A stretch of 5,453 nt of DNA from Desulfobacula sp. (GTDB taxonomy: Bacteria > Desulfobacterota > Desulfobacteria > Desulfobacterales > Desulfobacteraceae), in assembly GCA_023144585.1 (NCBI GenBank), contig JAGLFI010000089.1, forward strand, positions 1-5,453, read 5' to 3'. Positions 1-5,453 of the stretch are shown piece by piece. Each line of letters opens with the position of its first letter. The stretch's first letter is position 1. The notes beneath the pieces are model-generated. The model was not told the origin of the DNA, did no database searches, and saw only the letters and a program-made list of their open reading frames with translations. A program made the position numbers and the translations under genes.

Positions 1-1111
1 TCCTCTGGATCTCGCTGGTTCCTTCATAAATGGTGAACACTCTTGCATCCCGGTAGAATCTTTCAACGTTATAATCTTTGGTAAACCCGTATCCGCCATG
101 TATTTGAATGGCTCTTGCCGTCACCTCGTTTACCATTTCAGACGCAAAGAGTTTGGCAATGGAAGCTTCCCGGGTATAGGGTTTTCCCCTGTCTTTCAGG
201 GATGCTGCTGAAAAAATCAATTGTTTAGCCGCCTCAATCTGGGTGGCCATATCTGCAATCTGGAACCGTATGGCCTGGTGTTTTGAAATGGCTGCACCAA
301 ATTGTTTTCTCTTTTTTGCGTATTTTACAGCTGCGTCAAAGGCAGCCATGGCAACACCGTATGATTGGGCAGCAATACCGATTCTGCCACTGTCCAGACC
401 TGACATGGCAATTTTAAAACCATCACCCTCTTTGCTGATTATATTGAAAGCCGGGACCGCACAGTTTTCAAGTATTATGTCGGTTGTATCAGAAGCTCTC
501 AGCCCCATTTTATCTTCCATATGACCGACGATTAACCCTGGTGTTCCCTTGGGAATAACAAAACAGCTGATCCCCTTATGTCCTTTGCTTTCATCTGTTT
601 TTGCGGTTACCAGAACGACTTTTGAATGTTTACCGGTGGTAATAAATCGCTTGGTACCGTTAATAATATATTGGTCACCATCCCTTACAGCTGTTGTCTG
701 CTGGCTGACCGGGTCAGATCCGGCATCAGGCTCTGTCAGGGCGAATGCACCAATCATTTCACCGGAAGCAAGCGGAACCAGAAACTCTTGTTTTTGCTCC
801 TCTGTCCCAAATTTATAAAAAGTTTCACAAACAATTGAATTTTGAACTGACATGACAACTGATGTTGACGCACATGAATAAGCAATCTCCGATAATGCCA
901 AAACATAGGAAATCGCATCTGCAGACTCACCGCCGTATTCCTCGGGGATCATCATTCCCATTAGTCCGAGTTCACCCATCTGTTTGAAATTTTCAGCCGG
1001 GAATTCTTTTGTTTTATCCCTTTCTGATGCAGTTGCTGCAATAACTTTCCGGGAAAATTCCCTGACCATATTTTGAATCATCAATTGTTCATCGGTAAGC
1101 TTGAATAACAT
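1..1111 (-). CDS. Acyl-CoA dehydrogenase, short/branched-chain type (3' end cut by window edge)
   Basis: FAD-dependent enzyme that introduces the alpha,beta double bond into acyl-CoA thioesters and passes electrons to electron-transfer flavoprotein; cytoplasmic. The open frame runs from the ATG at 1111 down to base 2, giving 370 residues, so only about 10 C-terminal residues are missing against the usual ~380. Visible: N-terminal helical domain from MLFKLTDEQL; first family signature ALTEPDAGSD at residues 124-133; middle beta domain with TKRFIT near 153-158; second signature QIHGGYGF at 336-343 followed by RFYRDAR at 351-357; and YEGTSEIQR at 362-370. Glu363 sits where short- and medium-chain enzymes carry the catalytic base, unlike isovaleryl-CoA dehydrogenase, whose base lies far upstream. 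A GGAGAG Shine-Dalgarno (1123-1118) lies 6 bases before the ATG. It is third in an operon after ilvE and the regulator, which suggests a branched-chain or short acyl-CoA substrate; the exact substrate cannot be read from sequence (butyryl, 2-methylbutyryl and isobutyryl all possible). Confidence 0.95.
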   Translation of the reverse strand, partial: MLFKLTDEQLMIQNMVREFSRKVIAATASERDKTKEFPAENFKQMGELGLMGMMIPEEYGGESADAISYVLALSEIAYSCASTSVVMSVQNSIVCETFYKFGTEEQKQEFLVPLASGEMIGAFALTEPDAGSDPVSQQTTAVRDGDQYIINGTKRFITTGKHSKVVLVTAKTDESKGHKGISCFVIPKGTPGLIVGHMEDKMGLRASDTTDIILENCAVPAFNIISKEGDGFKIAMSGLDSGRIGIAAQSYGVAMAAFDAAVKYAKKRKQFGAAISKHQAIRFQIADMATQIEAAKQLIFSAASLKDRGKPYTREASIAKLFASEMVNEVTARAIQIHGGYGFTKDYNVERFYRDARVFTIYEGTSEIQR

Positions 1112-1140
1112 GATTTACTCTCCAAATATTTCCTGAAACG

Positions 1141-1686
1141 CTATGGTGCATACACCACAACAATAAGTTCTGCATCTATTTTGCCGGTATTTCGCAAGTC
1201 ATGTTTAACGCCGGAATTAAAATGAAGTGAATCCCCTTTTTTTAATTTATTGACATGATCACCCACCTGAACCTCCACTTTACCTTCCAGAACATAGACA
1301 AACTCCTCTCCCTCGTGCTGAAACCCCACACCATCATGACTTTTTTGGGATTCAACTACGATTCTGAAAGCCTTAAGGTGTTTATTCTCAGCATTGGGTG
1401 TCAATGGTGTATAAGCATAGTGATCCGTCCGCTTGGTATAGGCCTTTGATCTTTCTTCTATGGCATCATCCTGCTCTTTTAATAAAAAACTTGAATCAAT
1501 ATGAAGGGTTCTGGAAATTGGCAAAAGTGTTCCAACCGAAGGCCTTTGATCACCACCCTCAATTTTCTTGATAAATTCTTTTGACAGCCCTGTTTCATTG
1601 GCCATTGTATCCAGGCTGATTTTTTTAGCCAGTCTGGCCCGTCTTATCCTCTTGCCAATGGGAATAATTTCTTTCTTTTTAGCCAT
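1141..1686 (-). CDS. XRE-family HTH transcriptional regulator with C-terminal cupin domain
   Basis: Probable cytoplasmic DNA-binding regulator of 181 residues, the normal size for XRE-cupin proteins. Residues about 11-69 form the Cro/C1-type helix-turn-helix (GKRIRRARLAKKISL, then the recognition region TGLSKEFIKKIEGG and PSVGTLLPISRTL). Residues about 105-180 form a small cupin barrel: QHEGEEFVYVLEG at 123-135 is cupin motif 1 and GDSLHFNSGVKHDLRN at 151-166 is motif 2. His124, Glu128 and His162 are candidate metal ligands; the usual Pro of motif 2 is replaced by Asn157. In this family the cupin is thought to sense a small ligand; the ligand here is unknown. The ATG at 1686 is supported by GGAGA (1695-1691), which lies within the 11-base gap after the ilvE stop. 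Position between an aminotransferase and an acyl-CoA dehydrogenase suggests it controls its own operon, perhaps responding to a branched oxo acid or acyl-CoA; that is inference. Confidence 0.92.
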   Translation of the reverse strand: MAKKKEIIPIGKRIRRARLAKKISLDTMANETGLSKEFIKKIEGGDQRPSVGTLLPISRTLHIDSSFLLKEQDDAIEERSKAYTKRTDHYAYTPLTPNAENKHLKAFRIVVESQKSHDGVGFQHEGEEFVYVLEGKVEVQVGDHVNKLKKGDSLHFNSGVKHDLRNTGKIDAELIVVVYAP

Positions 1687-1697
1687 TTTATCTCCAA

Positions 1698-2762
1698 TTA
1701 ATCAATCATTTCAATCCAGTTCCCGCTGTCTTCAGCTTTCCCGTATTGTATGTCGGTTAATGCATTATAAAATTGCATTGATATTTCACCCGGAGTCCCG
1801 TCACCTATGGAAATATTCCTTTCACCATATCTTATTTCACCCACAGGAGCAATAACCGCAGCAGTTCCGGAACCGAATACCTCTAACAATTTTCCGTCTT
1901 CATGGGCCTTAAACACTTCGTCAATACTGATTTTTCTTTCCGATATATTCATGCCCCATTTTTTTGCAAGGCTGATGACTGAATACCTTGTAATACCGGG
2001 AAGGATACTTCCGGTCAGGTTAGGGGTCACCAACTCATCATTTATGAGGAAAAATATGTTCATGGCACCGACTTCTTCTATATACTTTCTTTCAATGGCA
2101 TCAAGCCAGAGCACCTGGGCATATCCATCCTTTTTTGCTTTTTCAGAGGCAATTAAGCTTGCTGCATAATTACCGGCAGTCTTAAATTCACCTACACCGC
2201 CTCTGACGGCCCTGACATGATCCTTTGAAACCCATATTTTCACCGGGTTCAATCCTTCAGCATAGTATGCACCAACAGAAGAAAGAATAATATAGAATTT
2301 ATAAGTAAAGGATGCCCGCACGCCCAGGAACGGATCAGTCGCAATAATTGTGGGTCTTATGTACAGTGAAGTCCCAAGGGTCTCAGGAATCCATTTTTCT
2401 TCCAGCCGTATCAATTGTTTCATGGCATCCATGACAAAATCAATATCAAACTGGGGGATGCACATTCCTTTTGCAGACCGGTTCATTCTTTCAAAATTAT
2501 CCCTGGGCCTGAAGAGACAAATCTTTTTATCTGATGTCTTATATGCTTTTAATCCCTCGAAGATAGCCTGACCATAATGAAAAACCATGGCAGCAGGAGA
2601 AATAAAAAAATCAGCATAAGGCACTATTTGAGGGTCATGCCATCCCTTATCCTCTGAATAATCCATGACAAACATATGATCTGTAAACACCTGGCCAAAG
2701 CCCAGGTCAGAATCTTTTGGCCTTGTTCTGTTCGTCTCTGCCTGGGTGACTTTAATTTCCAT
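1698..2762 (-). CDS. ilvE: Branched-chain amino acid aminotransferase (class IV PLP enzyme)
   Basis: PLP-dependent enzyme exchanging the amino group between Leu, Ile or Val and 2-oxoglutarate; it serves the last step of synthesis or the first step of breakdown; cytoplasmic. The 354-residue length fits the longer BCAT branch (mitochondrial BCAT-like) rather than the ~309-residue E. coli IlvE. Seen in order: FHYGQAIFEGLKAY at 61-74; FRPRDNFERMNRSA at 84-97; LYIRPTIIAT at 133-142; GEFKTAGNYAASL at 191-203 with Lys194 as the PLP Schiff-base lysine; YIEEVGAMNIFF at 227-238; LTGSILPGITR at 249-259; and VFGSGTAAVIAPVG at 295-308. All key regions are intact. The ATG at 2762 has GGAGG (2772-2768) 5 bases upstream. 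It is first gene of the leftward operon, followed after 11 bases by the XRE-cupin regulator. Co-transcription with an acyl-CoA dehydrogenase hints at a catabolic role, but a biosynthetic role cannot be excluded. Confidence 0.96.
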   Translation of the reverse strand: MEIKVTQAETNRTRPKDSDLGFGQVFTDHMFVMDYSEDKGWHDPQIVPYADFFISPAAMVFHYGQAIFEGLKAYKTSDKKICLFRPRDNFERMNRSAKGMCIPQFDIDFVMDAMKQLIRLEEKWIPETLGTSLYIRPTIIATDPFLGVRASFTYKFYIILSSVGAYYAEGLNPVKIWVSKDHVRAVRGGVGEFKTAGNYAASLIASEKAKKDGYAQVLWLDAIERKYIEEVGAMNIFFLINDELVTPNLTGSILPGITRYSVISLAKKWGMNISERKISIDEVFKAHEDGKLLEVFGSGTAAVIAPVGEIRYGERNISIGDGTPGEISMQFYNALTDIQYGKAEDSGNWIEMID

Positions 2763-2784
2763 TGCATCCTCCGTGAATTTAACT

Positions 2785-2801
2785 CAAATTAATTTAATTT
2801 G
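2785..2801. promoter_or_regulatory. Perfect 17-base palindrome upstream of ilvE, candidate operator
   Basis: CAAATTAA, one central T, then TTAATTTG: both 8-base arms pair perfectly. The near edge is 22 bases from the ilvE start codon, on the leader or promoter side of the leftward operon. XRE dimers bind palindromes of this size, and the operon encodes an XRE-cupin protein, so an autoregulatory operator is plausible. The surroundings are AT-rich, which raises the chance of a coincidental palindrome. I could not identify a convincing -35/-10 pair for ilvE itself; a TATAAA on the minus strand near 2829-2824 lacks a good -35 partner. Confidence 0.35.
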
Positions 2802-2859
2802 CTTAAAACATATGAGTGCCAAGTTTATACTTTACCAAGATCATTTTATCCCTTTATTA

Positions 2860-2889
2860 TTGACTGACTCATTTTTTTCAGGCTATTAT
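2860..2889 (+). promoter_or_regulatory. Sigma70-like promoter for the membrane protein / radical SAM operon
   Basis: TTGACT (2860-2865, 5 of 6 matches to the -35 consensus) and TATTAT (2884-2889, 5 of 6 to the -10 consensus) are separated by 18 bases. Transcription would start near 2896, leaving a leader of about 30 bases before the ATG at 2927. This is the best promoter match I see in the window. An alternative -10, TATACT at 2887-2892, would need a 21-base spacer and is less likely. Confidence 0.65.
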
Positions 2890-2902
2890 ACTAAATTATT
2901 TA

Positions 2903-2917
2903 TTTGTTTAAAACAAA
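2903..2917. promoter_or_regulatory. Perfect 15-base palindrome in the rightward leader
   Basis: TTTGTTT, a central A, then AAACAAA: a perfect 7+1+7 inverted repeat lying just after the predicted transcription start and overlapping the AAAGGG ribosome binding site (2915-2920). It could be a repressor operator, or a weak hairpin touching the ribosome site. Base composition is nearly all A/T, so chance is a real alternative. Confidence 0.25.
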
Positions 2918-2926
2918 GGGAAAAAA

Positions 2927-3475
2927 ATGAATATAAAATATCATATTGAAACCGCATGGAAACACTGCATCAACAATATTGTATCTTTGATTATTCTAAC
3001 GCTTGTGGTCGCTGCTGTCAGCATTATTTCAATCGGTATCCTGGCACCTGTGGCATTAGCAGGATATACCGATTCTCTTTTTCAATTATTAAAACACAAC
3101 CGGGAACCCAAAGCCCAGGATGTTTTTTCACAGCTCGGGCTGTTTTTACCCCTGTTTATATTCGGCCTCATCGTCTTTATCATCACCATCATAGGGTTTA
3201 CCCTGTTTGTTATACCCGGTATTTTGTTCACCGTTATTATTGGTTACACATGCCTCTATATAATCCCAATAATGGTGGACAAAAAATATGGCCTTTTGGA
3301 TGCCATCAGAGCAAGCATCACCATGGTCACAAGACCCCATCTTTCCGACCATATCATTGTTTTTATTATTTTTGCTGCACTCACCACCGTTGGCGGATCA
3401 TCTTTTATTGGTTTTTTATTTCTTCAACCCTTTGCAACTCTCTTGCTTTTGTCTGTCTATGAAGAGATAAAATAA
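2927..3475 (+). CDS. Small polytopic integral membrane protein, function unknown
   Basis: 182 residues, mostly hydrophobic. A short amphipathic N-terminus (MNIKYHIETAWKH) leads into a membrane segment at about 18-47 ending in APVALAGYTD. A polar loop follows (LLKHNREPKAQDVFSQL, about 54-70), then two closely spaced segments at about 72-93 and 95-116 split near VIPGI, a second polar stretch VDKKYGLLDAIRASITMVTRPHLSDH (117-142), and one or two segments at about 143-176. This layout, with G-rich first segment, a loop containing REP..DVF, an IPGI turn and a VDKKYG..DAIRAS loop, resembles small DUF975/DUF4013-like membrane proteins, whose function is not known; assignment to any one family is from memory and unverified. 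No signal peptide or catalytic motif is visible. AAAGGG (2915-2920) sits 6 bases before the ATG, and a good promoter lies upstream. The radical SAM gene starts 8 bases after its stop, implying co-transcription. Confidence 0.85.
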   Translation: MNIKYHIETAWKHCINNIVSLIILTLVVAAVSIISIGILAPVALAGYTDSLFQLLKHNREPKAQDVFSQLGLFLPLFIFGLIVFIITIIGFTLFVIPGILFTVIIGYTCLYIIPIMVDKKYGLLDAIRASITMVTRPHLSDHIIVFIIFAALTTVGGSSFIGFLFLQPFATLLLLSVYEEIK

Positions 3476-3483
3476 AAAAATTT

Positions 3484-4521
3484 ATGCAGCAATCTTCGAT
3501 CAAAAACTATGAGTTTGAAACCGGCGTATATCGGCCGCCCAGTGAAGGCGGCAGTGCATCCCTTTTTTTGCGGATGACCCGTAACTGTCCCTGGAACCAT
3601 TGTACTTTCTGCGCCATGTATAAATCAGAAAAATTTGAACTGCGAAACCCTGAGGATATCATACAGAATATCAATGTCATGCATGACATATATTTGCAGC
3701 TAAAAGAGATTTCATTAAAACAGGGTCAGGCAGGTATATTTTCAAACCAAACTTTTTCCCAATTCTTAAAAAAAACACCGGAGCTCTATTTTCACCAGGG
3801 TATTTCCATGCTCTTCAACTGGCTGGCTGTTGAAGGAAAAACCGTTTTTTTACAGGATGCCGACAGCCTGATCATGAAAACGGATCACATGATTCAGGTC
3901 TTAAAACATTTAAAAACAACCTTTCCCACAATTCAAAGAATTACTTCCTACAGCCGGTCCAGAACCATTGTAAGAAAACCCGAGGCTGATCTTGAAAAAA
4001 TCCGAAAGGCCGGTCTCGACCGGCTTCATATCGAGCTTGCAACAGGAGATGCAGCCCTGCTTAAAAAAGTCAAAAAAGGCGCCACACCCGAGGACCATGT
4101 TAAAGGCGGACAAAAGGCTATGAAAGCAGGCTTTCAGGTATCTGAATACTGGATGCCGGGACTTGGCGGCAAGACCCTGTCAAAAGATCACGCACTGAAC
4201 ACCGCACAAATTCTCCATCAAATCAATCCCCATTACATCAGATCACGACCCTTTACCCCCAGGCCCGGAACTATATTGTATGAAAAAGCATCCAGAAATG
4301 AGCTGGAACGAATGACCCCAAAAGAGCAGTTATTGGAAATAAGACAGACACTTGAACCACTCAATATAACATCCAGGGTCTGCTTTGATCATGCAGGAAA
4401 TCACTGGACTGCACCAGATGGTCGACTCCTTTTAAGCCAAAGCTATGAAGGGTATCAATTCCCCGAAGAAAAAGAAAACTTACTTGGGTTAATTGAAAAA
4501 GGCATAGGGCATTATTCATAA
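3484..4521 (+). CDS. Radical SAM protein with CX4CX2C cluster motif, substrate unknown
   Basis: 345-residue radical SAM enzyme expected to bind a [4Fe-4S] cluster and cleave S-adenosylmethionine to a 5'-deoxyadenosyl radical; reaction unknown. The N-terminal YRPPSEGGS (16-24) leads to TRNCPWNHCTFCAMYK, with Cys35, Cys40 and Cys43 spaced CX4CX2C and Phe42 at the usual aromatic position. Further barrel elements: VFLQDADSLIM at 121-131, LDRLHIELATGD at 178-189, WMPGLGGK at 223-230 and IRSRPFTPRPGTILYE at 252-267. The last three resemble COG1032-type Fe-S oxidoreductases. There is no N-terminal B12-binding domain and no obvious extra cluster domain. Cys300 is the only other cysteine. The ATG at 3484 keeps the conserved RPPSE region, but no clear Shine-Dalgarno precedes it; the gap after the membrane protein is 8 bases of A/T, so translation is probably coupled. 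The partner membrane protein gives no clue to substrate. Confidence 0.93.
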   Translation: MQQSSIKNYEFETGVYRPPSEGGSASLFLRMTRNCPWNHCTFCAMYKSEKFELRNPEDIIQNINVMHDIYLQLKEISLKQGQAGIFSNQTFSQFLKKTPELYFHQGISMLFNWLAVEGKTVFLQDADSLIMKTDHMIQVLKHLKTTFPTIQRITSYSRSRTIVRKPEADLEKIRKAGLDRLHIELATGDAALLKKVKKGATPEDHVKGGQKAMKAGFQVSEYWMPGLGGKTLSKDHALNTAQILHQINPHYIRSRPFTPRPGTILYEKASRNELERMTPKEQLLEIRQTLEPLNITSRVCFDHAGNHWTAPDGRLLLSQSYEGYQFPEEKENLLGLIEKGIGHYS

Positions 4522-4627
4522 ATATCGAAGCGTTTCCTTTATAAATAGTATTTCATCAGAATTTATGGTATATTAATTTTCATGAAAAAATATTAATATT
4601 TATCTAAATTAATTGGATATATATGCC
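4522..4627 (+). promoter_or_regulatory. Intergenic region with candidate extended -10 promoter for tdh
   Basis: This A/T-rich gap follows the radical SAM gene. TGGTATATT at 4566-4574 fits an extended -10 (TGn plus TATATT, 5 of 6 matches), without a recognisable -35 at the right distance. An all-A/T palindrome AAATATT/AATATTT occupies 4588-4601. GGA at 4615-4617 is the only Shine-Dalgarno-like element, 10 bases before the ATG at 4628. No GC-rich stem followed by a T run is seen, so there is no evident Rho-independent terminator for the upstream operon. Confidence 0.35.
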
Positions 4628-5453
4628 ATGAAAACAATGAAAGCGATTGTAAAAGCAAAGCCTGAACAAGGCTTATGGCTTCAGGATGTTCCCATTCCCG
4701 ATATCAGTTATAATGAAGTGCTGATCAAAATCAAAAAGACAGCTATTTGCGGGACGGATGTTCATATCTATAACTGGGATAAATGGTCGCAGCAAACCAT
4801 TCCCGTGCCCATGCACATTGGCCACGAATTTGTGGGGACGATTGAAAAAGTCGGTGCCCATGTGAAGGATTTCAAGCCGGGCGACGGCACTTATGTATAA
4901 ACACAAAAGGGGTGGGTGTAAACAGACCCGGGGCCTATGCGCAATATCTTGCCATACCGGTAACCAATGTCTGATATTGTAATAAAAACATCCCCCTGGA
5001 TGTACTTGCCTGTTTTGATCCCCTGGGGAATGCAACTCACACGGCTCTGTCCTTTGATGTCCTGGGAGAAGATGTTCTGATTACAGGTGCCGGCCCTATC
5101 GGCTGCATGGCCGCTGCCATTGCCAGACATGCCGGTGCCCGGTATGTGGTGGTGACGGATGTCAATCCGTACAGGCTTAATTTTGCCAAAAAAACAGGCG
5201 CCACCTTAACCATTGATGTTACAAAACACAGCGTTGAACAGGCCCAAAAAGACCTTGGCATGAAAGAAGGATTTGATGTGGCCATGGAAATGTCAGGCAA
5301 CCCCTCCGCCTTAACGTCAATCCTTGACAACATGTGTCATGGCGAGAAAATTGCATTTCTGGGCATCATGCCCGATAATACGGATATTGACTGGAACAAA
5401 GTTGTGTTTAACATGCTGACAATCAAGGGCATCTATGGCAGGGAAATGTATGA
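4628..5453 (+). pseudogene. tdh: Broken L-threonine 3-dehydrogenase (frameshifting deletion plus nonsense codon; 3' end beyond window)
   Basis: Intact TDH is a cytoplasmic zinc- and NAD-dependent medium-chain dehydrogenase that oxidises L-threonine to 2-amino-3-oxobutyrate, later split to glycine and acetyl-CoA by Kbl. The first part (4628-4885, 86 residues) matches closely: [13 protein letters not shown] with zinc ligand Cys41 and Thr43/His46, GHE at 65-67, and FKPGD at the end. The frame then runs into TAA at 4898-4900. The family sequence resumes one frame over at about 4882 ([17 protein letters not shown]), so the cysteine lobe is largely missing. An in-frame TGA at 4972-4974 follows, within TNV-stop-YC, where Trp is expected. 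After that the frame is open to the window end: [17 protein letters not shown]-binding GAGPIG (5086-5103), [22 protein letters not shown] and [10 protein letters not shown]. About 60 C-terminal residues lie outside. ATG 4628 is chosen because GGA lies 10 bases upstream; ATG 4637 matches the E. coli start but has no ribosome site. Confidence 0.9.

Noticed and set aside
243..838. Plus-strand open frames opposite the acyl-CoA dehydrogenase
   Set aside because: They are antisense to a well-supported coding frame with family signatures and show no recognisable domains.
1807..2571. Plus-strand open frames opposite ilvE
   Set aside because: The minus strand encodes an intact aminotransferase with all expected motifs; these are shadows.
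2807..2821. Minus-strand TGGCAC (2821-2816) resembling a sigma54 -24 element upstream of ilvE
   Set aside because: The expected GC of the -12 element, ten bases after GG, is TT here, so the site does not fit.
2956..3462. 168-residue open frame overlapping the membrane protein in another frame
   Set aside because: Rich in His, Tyr and Cys with no coherent segments or ribosome site, while the frame from 2927 has a ribosome site, a promoter and regular membrane segments.
4588..4601. AAATATT/AATATTT palindrome between the radical SAM gene and tdh, considered as terminator or operator
   Set aside because: It has no G/C pairs and no following T run, so it would not form a stable terminator and is expected by chance in such A/T-rich sequence.
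4613..4627. TTG start codon giving a longer tdh product
   Set aside because: It has no upstream ribosome site and adds residues not found in TDH; ATG at 4628 or 4637 is better.
4673..5333. Minus-strand open frames opposite tdh
   Set aside because: They overlap a region whose plus strand gives continuous TDH similarity, and they carry no recognisable domains.

Overview
The window looks like chromosomal DNA of a low-GC anaerobic proteobacterium. A sulfate-reducing Desulfobacteraceae-type organism is my best guess, from the overall feel of the proteins (acyl-CoA dehydrogenase, XRE-cupin regulator, a radical SAM protein with a CPWNxCxFC-type motif, an E. coli-like threonine dehydrogenase). This is inference; no marker gene is present to settle taxonomy.

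Left part (1-2762, minus strand): three genes are packed head to tail and read right to left. They are a branched-chain amino acid aminotransferase (ilvE-like, 2762-1698), a short XRE-family helix-turn-helix regulator with a C-terminal cupin domain (1686-1141), and an acyl-CoA dehydrogenase (1111 to the window edge, lacking only its last residues). Gaps of 11 and 29 bases, each holding a good Shine-Dalgarno, indicate one transcript. Transamination of Leu/Ile/Val gives branched 2-oxo acids, which become branched acyl-CoAs, the type of substrate an acyl-CoA dehydrogenase oxidises. The order therefore suggests branched-chain amino acid or acyl-CoA metabolism under a dedicated local regulator.

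Middle (2763-2926): a 164-base divergent intergenic region. It holds a strong sigma70-like promoter facing right (TTGACT, 18 bases, TATTAT), a perfect 17-base palindrome close to the ilvE start and a perfect 15-base palindrome in the rightward leader.

Right part (2927-4521, plus strand): a probable two-gene operon, made of a small polytopic membrane protein of unknown role and, 8 bases later, a radical SAM protein whose cluster cysteines are spaced CX4CX2C instead of the usual CX3CX2C.

Far right (4628-5453, plus strand): a threonine 3-dehydrogenase (tdh) gene that is broken. An inferred deletion of about 61 bases removes most of the structural-zinc cysteine lobe and shifts the frame, and a TGA further on stands where Trp is expected. 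The rest of the reading frame is well preserved to the window edge, so decay looks recent. No RNA genes, CRISPR arrays, insertion sequences or clear Rho-independent terminators were found.
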